This document shows positions 1 to 5,437 of a stretch of 5,578 nucleotides of DNA, piece by piece. The stretch lies in contig SKYX01000029.1 in assembly GCA_007127655.1 (NCBI GenBank), positions 1-5,578 on the forward strand, written 5' to 3'. The stretch is from Desulfonatronum sp. Its GTDB lineage: Bacteria; Desulfobacterota; Desulfovibrionia; Desulfovibrionales; Desulfonatronaceae. The notes beneath the pieces are model-generated. The model saw only the letters and a list, made by a program, of their open reading frames with translations, was not told the DNA's origin and searched no databases. Numbering within the stretch: position 1 is the stretch's first letter; every line of letters begins with the position of its first letter. The translations under genes and the position numbers were made by a program.

Positions 1-53
1 GGCCCCATGCCGCCGATGATGCCGACGATTTTTTCCTGCTTTACCGATTCCAT
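1..53 (-). CDS. Aspartate/glutamate racemase family protein, N-terminal fragment
   Basis: Only the first 17 codons and two bases of the next are inside the window; the gene continues past base 1. The visible peptide is MESVKQEKIVGIIGGMG, and the two remaining bases (CC) encode the start of a proline. A short polar lead followed by beta-strand 1 and the glycine-rich IGIIGGMGP-type loop is the usual N-terminus of the cofactor-independent Asp/Glu racemase superfamily (YgeA/RacX-like amino acid racemases). These enzymes use a pair of cysteines to invert an alpha carbon, but neither cysteine lies in the window. The ATG at 53-51 is chosen because no ATG, GTG or TTG occurs in frame in the roughly 60 bases upstream; a weak AAGG sits about 4 bases before it. 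The gene follows the MoaD-like gene after 116 bases on the same strand and may be its operon partner. The substrate cannot be told from this fragment. Confidence 0.72.
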   Translation of the reverse strand, partial: MESVKQEKIVGIIGGMG

Positions 54-169
54 TGTGCCTTGGCGCGGTTCCTTCTCGGCTGGTTCTGAAGTTGTCTCCT
101 GGAGAGCAATAGTTTTTCCGACCCTACTTCCTCTTCCTTTATCCTTCAACTGTCCGTTCTGAAGGTTTG

Positions 170-445
170 TTATCCTCCGCAAATGTAAGGGCAAAGTGAA
201 ACCGAAGCTTTGTCTGGGATTCTGGTTTTCAATGTCGCCATGTGACCGTTCACAAAGGCGAACATCACCTGATCCTCCCGCAGACCCAACAGTTGAATCA
301 GCTCCGCCAGGGTGCAGCCCTCTGGAATCGGAAACGCTTTCGGATTCGCCGGAGCATGCTCCGCCAAAATGGCCATCAGCCGTACCTTGACCGTCGCTTC
401 CGCCTCCCCGGCTCGTCCTGCTCCTTGACCAGTATTGCCCATCAT
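170..445 (-). CDS. MoaD/ThiS-like small sulfur-carrier protein paired with AOR
   Basis: This is a 91-residue protein with a ubiquitin-like beta-grasp pattern. A beta-strand begins near residue 18 (TVKVRLMAIL), a helix near 45-54 (TLAELIQLLG) follows, then a strand carrying the family VNG (65-67), and the chain ends in CPYICGG. The exposed Gly-Gly end is the site that MoeB/ThiF-type enzymes adenylate and convert to a thiocarboxylate for sulfur transfer in molybdopterin or thiamine synthesis. Because it lies 88 bases downstream of aor on the same strand, I infer a role in making or sulfurating the tungsten-pterin cofactor of that enzyme. The frame is open up to a GTG at 484, which would give 104 residues. 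I prefer the ATG at 445 because an AAGGA lies 6 bases ahead of it and the extra 13 residues resemble no part of the family. A second ATG follows immediately at 442. Two cysteines near the C-terminus (85 and 89) are unusual; many relatives end in a form like PPVGGG. Confidence 0.8.
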   Translation of the reverse strand: MMGNTGQGAGRAGEAEATVKVRLMAILAEHAPANPKAFPIPEGCTLAELIQLLGLREDQVMFAFVNGHMATLKTRIPDKASVSLCPYICGG

Positions 446-456
446 CCCCTTTCCTT
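446..456 (-). promoter_or_regulatory. Ribosome binding site deciding the start of the MoaD-like gene
   Basis: On the minus strand the sequence AAGGAAAGGGG runs directly into ATGATG. The AAGGA core ends 6 bases before the first ATG. This supports a start at 445 rather than the GTG at 484. The GTG also has an AGGAG 9 bases upstream (498-494), inside the heptamer repeat, so the longer form is not excluded. Confidence 0.5.
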
Positions 457-459
457 CGC

Positions 460-482
460 GGGGGCGTACTCCATACGCCCCC
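460..482 (-). repeat. Perfect 9-bp inverted repeat in the aor to moaD-like leader
   Basis: On the minus strand GGGGGCGTA (482-474), a 5-base loop TGGAG, and TACGCCCCC (468-460) form a perfect stem with seven G-C pairs. It ends 14 bases before the preferred ATG of the MoaD-like gene, just outside its ribosome binding site. No T-run follows, so it is not a standard rho-independent terminator. It could protect the upstream aor transcript from 3' decay, mark a processing site, or set the level of MoaD-like translation. If the GTG at 484 were the true start, the hairpin would lie inside the first codons. Confidence 0.6.
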
Positions 483-492
483 ACGCCTTCTC

Positions 493-520
493 ACTCCTGA
501 CTCCTGACTTCTGTTTTCTG
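493..520. repeat. Degenerate tandem heptamer repeat, four units
   Basis: On the plus strand four 7-base units stand head to tail: ACTCCTG, ACTCCTG, ACTTCTG, TTTTCTG. The first two are identical and the others keep the TCTG end. They fill most of the space between the aor stop codon and the MoaD-like gene. On the transcribed strand the perfect units read CAGGAGT, so each carries an AGGAG. Similar short heptamer repeats occur in intergenic DNA of several bacterial groups; I cannot assign this one to a named family. Confidence 0.5.
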
Positions 521-533
521 AACTTCCCCCCCC

Positions 534-2393
534 TCACACCAGCCAATCCAGGCTCAGCCTGTACAGCGTCCCCTTGCTCGGAACGCCGTTCGCGTCCCAG
601 CCCATCATGGCGTAGTAGAGATCCACGGCTTGCTGGAAGGAGTCCGGGTCAATGCTCTGATCCTTAAGCACGCCGTCGGGCAGTGGTTCGAACATCCGGC
701 GGAAGAGCTTGTCGTCCTTGCTGGTCATGCCCTCGCGAACATTGAACATCCGGGCCAGGACAATGGAGCGCTCAGCCACCAGCATCAGTTCATGCAGGCT
801 GGTGGACCAGCCGGTGATGGCCTCCACGGCTTGGGTCAGCTTGTCGTAGGTCATGGAAAACAGGGGGGCGACCACAAAATTGCACAGGCCCAGGGTGTTG
901 TTCATGGCCCAGGTCTTTTCCCCGGCAATGAAGTAGCGGACCTTGTCCGGTCCGTTGTCCAGGGCCTGAGGTGCGACGAAAATGCCCAGTGGGTTGACCA
1001 GCTTCACTCCCTCGCCCTGAAAGGGCACTTCATGGGGAGCCTCGATATGGTCCGCGCCCGTGGGGGACAGGGCAAAGCCCAGGCCCACGCCGGTCTTGCC
1101 CCGGGGGTCGTGAAAAGCCGGTTCCTGGCCCTTGACGTGGAAGGCGTATTCCTCCGCGCCCTTGCCGATGCGCTGGGCCGCGCGCTTGACGCCTTCGGCC
1201 AAAGTGTCGCCAATGCCGTCACGGGCCGCGATCTTCTCCACCAGCTCCAGCATGCCGGGGCCGTCGCCAAAGGTAATCGCTCTGCCGCCCAGATCTTCGG
1301 CGGTAAGAATGCCCTTCTCCGCCAGTTCCATGGCCATGGCCACCACCGCGCCGGTGCCCACGGTGTCCAGCCCCAGGGCGTTGCAGCGCTCATGGCCCTT
1401 GCAGACCGCGTCCAGGTCGCCCACGCCGCACATGGAGCCCAAAGCGGCCAGGGTTTCATATTCCGGACCTCCGTAGCGCTTCTCCGAGGTGTTGTTCACC
1501 TTGCGCTTGCAGGCCACGGAGCATTTGTAGCAGGTGTGCGTGCCGTCCTGGACCTTTTCGTAGCCGTCCCAGCCCAGCTTGGACGCATCCTCGAACTGGC
1601 AGTCCTTCCAGTTGCGGGTGGGCAGGATGCCGGAATTCTGCTGGGCCATCAGATGCTGGACCGTGCCGAACTTGCGCATGTTCACCGAGGGCATGTGCTC
1701 GCCGATGCGCGCCCGGTGCCATTTGTTCAGCTCCTTGAGAGCATCCGGGTCGGCCAGGGTCATGCTTTCCACATCCCCGCGAACAACCACGGCCTTCAGG
1801 TTCTTGGAGCCCATCACCGCGCCCATGCCGCAGCGGCCGTTGGCATGGGCCAACTCGTTGATCACGCAGGCCAAGCGAACCATCTTTTCCCCGGCTGGCC
1901 CGATGGACGCGATGCGAACCTTCTTGTCGCCCAACTCCTCGCGAATGGCGTCCAGGGCCGGCGCGTTCTCCAGGCCCCAGACTCCACCGGCGTCCCGCAA
2001 CTCAACTTGGCCCTTGCTGATCCACAGATAGACCGGCTTGGGGGCCTTGCCGGTGAAGACCACGGCATCGAAACCGGCATGCTTCAGCTCAGGTCCGAAA
2101 TACCCCGATGCCTCGGATTCTCCAAAACCGCTGGTCAAGGGATTCATGGCCGAGACGGTGTAGCGGTTGAAGCCCGAAAGGCCAGATCCGCAAAGCACGG
2201 AAGCGGCAAAGACCAGGACGTTGTCCGGACCCAGGGGGTCGGCCTTGGGTGGAATATGCTTGAGCATGTACCAGGAGGCGAGAGCCCCGCCGCCCCAGTA
2301 GGTCCGGTACCAAGCCTCGTCGTGTTCATCCACGGACCAAGTTTGATTGGTCAGATCTACGATGAGTATTTTTCCATTGTAACCGAAAGGCAT
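534..2393 (-). CDS. aor: Tungsten-type aldehyde:ferredoxin oxidoreductase
   Basis: The protein has 619 residues, close to the usual 600-620 of the family, and the family pattern runs along its full length. Family members oxidise aldehydes to carboxylic acids with ferredoxin as electron acceptor, using a tungsten (or molybdenum) bis-pyranopterin and a 4Fe-4S cluster in the cytoplasm. The N-terminal domain starts YNGKILIVDLT and contains SGFGESEASGYFGPELK (about 88-104), a pterin-binding stretch. Cluster ligands are C288, C291 and C295 (CYKCSVAC) and C504 (LGLCNF). GGPEYET (308-314) and TGADH (445-449) carry the Glu and His expected at the active site, by recall of the Pyrococcus furiosus AOR. 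The two pterin motifs read NALGLD (338-343) and NTLGLC (499-504), each with Asn where the archetype has Asp. The frame is open to a TTG at 2423, but the ATG at 2393 has an AAGGAG 7 bases upstream and gives cysteine numbering that matches the archetype, so I use it. Substrate unknown; specificity cannot be read from sequence. Confidence 0.95.
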   Translation of the reverse strand: MPFGYNGKILIVDLTNQTWSVDEHDEAWYRTYWGGGALASWYMLKHIPPKADPLGPDNVLVFAASVLCGSGLSGFNRYTVSAMNPLTSGFGESEASGYFGPELKHAGFDAVVFTGKAPKPVYLWISKGQVELRDAGGVWGLENAPALDAIREELGDKKVRIASIGPAGEKMVRLACVINELAHANGRCGMGAVMGSKNLKAVVVRGDVESMTLADPDALKELNKWHRARIGEHMPSVNMRKFGTVQHLMAQQNSGILPTRNWKDCQFEDASKLGWDGYEKVQDGTHTCYKCSVACKRKVNNTSEKRYGGPEYETLAALGSMCGVGDLDAVCKGHERCNALGLDTVGTGAVVAMAMELAEKGILTAEDLGGRAITFGDGPGMLELVEKIAARDGIGDTLAEGVKRAAQRIGKGAEEYAFHVKGQEPAFHDPRGKTGVGLGFALSPTGADHIEAPHEVPFQGEGVKLVNPLGIFVAPQALDNGPDKVRYFIAGEKTWAMNNTLGLCNFVVAPLFSMTYDKLTQAVEAITGWSTSLHELMLVAERSIVLARMFNVREGMTSKDDKLFRRMFEPLPDGVLKDQSIDPDSFQQAVDLYYAMMGWDANGVPSKGTLYRLSLDWLV

Positions 2394-2400
2394 GCTATGA

Positions 2401-2406
2401 CTCCTT
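2401..2406 (-). promoter_or_regulatory. Ribosome binding site deciding the aor start
   Basis: The minus strand reads AAGGAG, then TCATAGC (7 bases), then ATG at 2393. This textbook spacing selects the internal ATG over the in-frame TTG 30 bases further upstream. The TTG at 2423 has no comparable purine-rich site ahead of it, only AT-rich sequence. Confidence 0.75.
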
Positions 2407-2537
2407 GAGTCCTTTTTTATCAATTAAGAAATGTTTTTGCATTCAAGTTGTTAGCGGCAAGATGCTGGCTGGTATTCGAACAGTAGCCTGGATCTCCACC
2501 AGTGCAACCTGGGCCATCCTCAACTGGTTCCTACTTT

Positions 2538-3545
2538 TCAACCTTCCTTCTTGAACGTCGGCAAATAGGCATACAGCGCCGGAGAGCCTCCGGTATGCAG
2601 GAACAGCACATTGCTGCCCTTGGCGAATTGGTTCGAACGGACAAGATCGATCAGACCGGCTGCCGCTTTGCCCGAATAGACCGGATCCAGAAGAATGGCC
2701 TCATGTTTGGCGAACAGCCGGACTGCCTCGACCATGGAGTCCGTGGGCAGGGAATAGCCGGGGCCGACGTACTGGTCGTAGCAGACCACCGCGTCCCTGG
2801 AGACGGCTGTCTGCATTTCCAGCTTCCGCGCCGTTTCCTCCGCCAGTTTGTAGACAATCCCTTCCTGGACGTCCTTGGGCCTGGAGACGTTGACCCCGCT
2901 GACCGGGATGTTGGCGTTGGTGCCGACCATGCCCACCACCATGCCGGCGTGGGTCCCGGCGCTGCCCGAGGGCACGACGATGTGGTCGATCTTCAGGTGT
3001 TCCGTATTCAACTGATTCATGATTTCTTCCGCGCAGGCCACGTACCCCAAAGCGCCGATGGCATTGGACGCTCCCCCGGGGACGATATACGGCCTTTTGC
3101 CCTGGGCTTTCAGTTCTTCCGCCTTTTTGTGCATTTCCGCCATCATGTCCGACCCGCCGGGAGCCACGGCAATGCTCTTGACGTTCAACAGGTCGAACAA
3201 AAAGTTGTTGCCGCTGCCATCCGGCCTGTAGGAGCCCTTGACCCGCTCTTCCAGCACCAGGTGGCACTCCAGATTCTCCTTGCAGCACCAGGAAGCGGTC
3301 AGGCGGCAGTGGTTGGACTGGACCGCGCCGCAGGTGATGATCGTATCCGCTCCCTGTTCCAGACCGTCGGCCAGGCAGAATTCCAGCTTGCGGGTCTTGT
3401 TCCCCCCGCTGGCCCCCGGCAGCAGATCGTCGCGCTTGACGAACAGATTGACTCCCTTCCCCAGGGCCTTGCTCAGGTTGTCCATGGGTTCTATGGGCGT
3501 AGCCCCTTGCAGGTAGGTACGGCGGGGAAATTTGGTAAAATTCAT
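2538..3545 (-). CDS. PLP-dependent lyase, D-cysteine desulfhydrase / L-cysteate sulfo-lyase family
   Basis: This 335-residue protein belongs to the ACC deaminase / D-cysteine desulfhydrase group of fold-type II PLP enzymes. SGGNKTRKLEF (46-56) holds the expected PLP lysine K50. AVQSNHCR (74-81) carries the active-site Ser-Asn-His, SGSAGTHAG (193-201) is the phosphate-binding loop, and LDPVYSGKA (286-294) and HTGGSPALYAY (317-327) are late family motifs. Members catalyse beta-elimination: D-cysteine gives sulfide, pyruvate and ammonia (DcyD), and L-cysteate gives sulfite, pyruvate and ammonia (CuyA). The stretch around LEERVKGSY and SGNNFLFDLL (98-120) differs from what I recall of E. coli DcyD and looks closer to the CuyA side, but this is memory, not an alignment. 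A D-cysteine or generic D-amino-acid lyase remains possible; ACC deaminase seems less likely. The neighbouring ridA fits an aminoacrylate-releasing reaction. The ATG at 3545 has an AGGAGA about 9 bases upstream. The gap to aor is 144 bases and contains no clear terminator. Confidence 0.88.
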   Translation of the reverse strand: MNFTKFPRRTYLQGATPIEPMDNLSKALGKGVNLFVKRDDLLPGASGGNKTRKLEFCLADGLEQGADTIITCGAVQSNHCRLTASWCCKENLECHLVLEERVKGSYRPDGSGNNFLFDLLNVKSIAVAPGGSDMMAEMHKKAEELKAQGKRPYIVPGGASNAIGALGYVACAEEIMNQLNTEHLKIDHIVVPSGSAGTHAGMVVGMVGTNANIPVSGVNVSRPKDVQEGIVYKLAEETARKLEMQTAVSRDAVVCYDQYVGPGYSLPTDSMVEAVRLFAKHEAILLDPVYSGKAAAGLIDLVRSNQFAKGSNVLFLHTGGSPALYAYLPTFKKEG

Positions 3546-3641
3546 GATTCTATCTCTCCTGAATTGTTTGATGGCTACAAACTCTCCACAACTGTAAAGC
3601 TTTCACTGGATTTGTGGACGCGACTCCCTTGCCCCTCACCC

Positions 3642-3668
3642 TTTCCGTGTTTTTCCGTGTGTTCCGTG
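3642..3668. repeat. Short TTCCGTG repeat, three copies
   Basis: TTCCGTG occurs three times on the plus strand at 3643-3649, 3653-3659 and 3662-3668, separated by T/G-rich spacers, with periods of 10 and 9 bases. It lies mid-way in the 178-base space between ridA and the lyase gene, which holds no supported gene. On the transcribed strand the units read CACGGAA. It resembles simple intergenic repeats seen in many bacteria; a protein-binding role is possible but nothing here proves one. Confidence 0.45.
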
Positions 3669-3723
3669 GGCAGGATTCCAGACGTCCTGCTCATGAAACC
3701 AGGAAGCTTCACTGATTCGATCA

Positions 3724-4104
3724 TCAACGCTCGAAAACCGCCTCGATCTCAATGTCCGCGCCCAATGGAAGAGCCGCCACCTGCAGCGCCGTTCTTGCCG
3801 GAAACGGTTCCTTGAAAAACTGGGCATAAACCTGGTTCACGGCCTGAAAATCGGCCATGTTGGTCAGGAACACCGTGACCTTGATCGCCCGATCCAGACT
3901 TGTGCCCCCGGCCTCGGCAATGCTTTGCAGGTTGCGCAGACACTGTTCCGCCCGAACTTGGATGTCCCCCTGGGGCATGGTTCCGGATTCCGGATCCAGC
4001 GGCAACTGGCCGGAGGTGAACAGCAACGGACCGGATGCGACGGCCTGGGAATAGGGGCCGACGGCTTTTGGGGCCTTGGTGGTGTGAATAACGTTTTTTG
4101 ACAT
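3724..4104 (-). CDS. ridA: RidA family reactive enamine/imine deaminase
   Basis: The protein has 126 residues, typical for RidA (YjgF/YER057c/UK114). It forms a trimer that hydrolyses 2-aminoacrylate and related imines made by PLP enzymes, releasing 2-oxo acids and ammonia and protecting other PLP enzymes from damage. Family marks are VGPYSQAV (15-22, with Y18), FTSGQLPLDP (29-38), KVTVFLTNMADF (75-86) and the C-terminal signature PARTALQVAALP (102-113). R104 corresponds to the carboxylate-binding Arg105 of the E. coli protein, and E119 in IEIEA to its Glu120, so it looks like a catalytically competent RidA rather than a divergent Rid subgroup. The ATG at 4104 has a GGAG about 6 bases upstream. 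It lies 37 bases after dctM and 178 bases before the lyase gene, which is a likely source of its aminoacrylate substrate. The co-directional layout suggests an operon. Confidence 0.93.
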   Translation of the reverse strand: MSKNVIHTTKAPKAVGPYSQAVASGPLLFTSGQLPLDPESGTMPQGDIQVRAEQCLRNLQSIAEAGGTSLDRAIKVTVFLTNMADFQAVNQVYAQFFKEPFPARTALQVAALPLGADIEIEAVFER

Positions 4105-4136
4105 GAGATTCTCCAGTGATGGTTGGGTTATGATAG

Positions 4137-4152
4137 TGGGGTCAGTACCCCA
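4137..4152 (-). repeat. Small hairpin over the dctM stop codon
   Basis: The minus strand reads TGGGGT, ACTG, ACCCCA: a perfect 6-bp stem with a 4-base loop. The dctM TGA lies across the loop and the first base of the 3' arm. No T-run follows, so it is not a standard terminator. It could separate or stabilise segments of a dctM-ridA transcript. The stem is short enough that chance is a real alternative. Confidence 0.35.
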
Positions 4153-5425
4153 GGACCGTGGGCAGCCAGAGGACTATTTGCGGGAAAAAGGCCATCAAGA
4201 TGATGACACCGACGGTAACGGCACAAAAGGGCAGGGCCTTCCAGGAGATTTCCTCCAGGGAGATATTGGCGATCCCCGAGGCAATAAACATGTTCTCCCC
4301 GAGGGGTGGAGTGGAAAAGCCCACCCCGCAGCAGCAGACCAGGATGACGCCGAAGTGGATGGGGTCCACTCCGAGAATGGTCATCACCGGCAGCAGAACC
4401 GGGGTGACGATCAGGATGACGGCCAGGGTTTCCATGAACATGCCGATGAACAGCAGGAAGAGAATGACCAGAATGAAGATGACGTGCACGTCCGAGGTCA
4501 GGCTGAGCATCCCTTGGGCGATCATGTCCGGAATTCGGTACTGCACGAGAATTCTTCCGAAGGCGAAAGCCGTGAACATGATCACCAGCACCCGACCGGT
4601 CAGCCAGGAGGTCGTGGTCAGAGATTTCTCCAGGCCCGCGAGGGTAATCTCCTTGTAGATGAAGATTCCGACGAACAAGGTGTAGAAAATGGCAACAATG
4701 GCTGCTTCGGTGGGTGTGAAGATTCCGGAATAGATCCCGCCTAGAATGACCACCGGGGCGAGGATGGCCCAGAAACCGTCCTTGACGGCTCGCAGGAAAC
4801 GTCTCAGGGAAAAGGCTTCCATGTCGCTGCTGTAGTCGGTTCCCCGGCAGCGCAGGTAATGGACGAGGATCAGCCCCATGGCGATCATCAGACCGGGAAT
4901 GACGCCGGCTATGAACATCTTGGTGATGGATTGCTGGGCCGTGATGCCGTAGATGACCATGGGAATGCTGGGCGGGATAATGATGCCGATGCCTCCGGCG
5001 GTGGCCGTGGCCGCGCCGGCATAGCCCTTGTCGTAGCCCTTCTTGATCATGGCCGGGATCATCAGCATGCCCACGGCCGCGGTGGTGGCCGGGCCGGAGC
5101 CGGAAATGGCCCCGAAGAAAACACAGGCCAGGGTCGTGGTGATGGCCAGGCCCCCGTGGACCCTGCCCACCATGGTCTCGGCAACATGCACCAGCCGTTT
5201 GGAAATCCCGGCGCAGTCCATCAACGCCCCGGCCAGGACAAAGGCGGGCAGGGCCATGATCGGAAAGGAGTTGACGGAATTGAAGGCAATCTGGACGATA
5301 CTGGAGAGATCCGTGCCCACATAGAGAAAGGTGAGCATGGCGGATACGCCCAGGGCCACGGCAATGGGGCTGCCAAAGAGCAGCAGGAGCACGAAAGACC
5401 CGAAAAGGATGGTTGCTGGGGACAT
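4142..5425 (-). CDS. dctM: TRAP transporter large permease, DctM type
   Basis: This 427-residue integral membrane protein has the usual length and many hydrophobic segments, consistent with about 11-12 membrane spans, beginning at residues 5-25. Family motifs appear in order: FVLAGALMD (62-70), GAISGSGPATTAAVG (105-119), GGIGIIIPPSIPMVIYG (144-160), GGIYSGIFTPTEAA (229-242), METLAVILIVTPVLLP (331-346) and GFSTPPLGENMF (369-380). DctM is the channel subunit of tripartite ATP-independent periplasmic transporters. It works with a small permease (DctQ) and a periplasmic binding protein (DctP) to import acidic substrates such as C4-dicarboxylates, keto acids, sialic acid, taurine or isethionate, driven by a sodium or proton gradient. 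The symbol denotes the subunit type, not a dicarboxylate substrate, which is set by the unseen DctP. AGGAG lies 7 bases ahead of the ATG at 5425. dctQ ends 12 bases upstream. The adjacent lyase gene makes an amino acid or sulfonated amino acid a reasonable guess as cargo. Confidence 0.95.
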   Translation of the reverse strand: MSPATILFGSFVLLLLFGSPIAVALGVSAMLTFLYVGTDLSSIVQIAFNSVNSFPIMALPAFVLAGALMDCAGISKRLVHVAETMVGRVHGGLAITTTLACVFFGAISGSGPATTAAVGMLMIPAMIKKGYDKGYAGAATATAGGIGIIIPPSIPMVIYGITAQQSITKMFIAGVIPGLMIAMGLILVHYLRCRGTDYSSDMEAFSLRRFLRAVKDGFWAILAPVVILGGIYSGIFTPTEAAIVAIFYTLFVGIFIYKEITLAGLEKSLTTTSWLTGRVLVIMFTAFAFGRILVQYRIPDMIAQGMLSLTSDVHVIFILVILFLLFIGMFMETLAVILIVTPVLLPVMTILGVDPIHFGVILVCCCGVGFSTPPLGENMFIASGIANISLEEISWKALPFCAVTVGVIILMAFFPQIVLWLPTVLGY

Positions 5426-5437
5426 GGCGCGCTCCTT

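Noticed and set aside
83..164. Direct repeat GTTCTGAAG (83-91 and 156-164) flanking the leader of the racemase gene
   Set aside because: A 9-base exact repeat 73 bases apart could be chance in such a short region, and nothing else marks it as a functional or mobile element.
54..169. Terminator or small gene between the MoaD-like gene and the racemase
   Set aside because: I found only a weak, bulged pairing around 92-110 and no T-run or convincing short reading frame with a ribosome binding site.
1004..1459. Other-frame minus-strand ORF of 151 codons inside aor, rich in Trp, Arg and Ala
   Set aside because: It overlaps aor out of frame and has the repetitive composition of a frame-shifted shadow.
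630..2408. Plus-strand open frame of 592 codons opposite aor
   Set aside because: It lies almost wholly antisense to a clearly recognised AOR. Its translation is low-complexity and rich in His, Gly, Ala and Gln, matching no family I know, as expected from a GC-rich shadow frame.
2394..2537. Possible aor promoter in the AT-rich stretch (TTGAAT at 2446-2441 on the minus strand)
   Set aside because: The TTGAAT has no acceptable -10 box at 16-18 bases; only a GATAAA at 19 bases spacing. A promoter is plausible in this 144-base gap but I cannot place it.
3546..3600. Possible promoter for the lyase gene (TTGTGG, 17 bases, AACAAT on the minus strand)
   Set aside because: The -35 box matches the consensus at only three positions. 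With a likely operon from dctQ there is no need to invoke it.
3670..3690. Inverted repeat GCAGGA / TCCTGC with a 9-base loop after ridA, considered as a terminator
   Set aside because: The stem is only 6 bp, the loop is large and no T-run follows, so it does not support termination between ridA and the lyase gene.
2502..3815. Plus-strand open frame of 437 codons opposite the lyase gene and part of ridA
   Set aside because: It is antisense to two well-supported genes, crosses their intergenic space and shows no protein family pattern.
4103..4744. Plus-strand open frame of 213 codons opposite dctM
   Set aside because: Its Asp/Glu/Gln/His-rich translation is the reverse-complement shadow of hydrophobic membrane-span codons in dctM.
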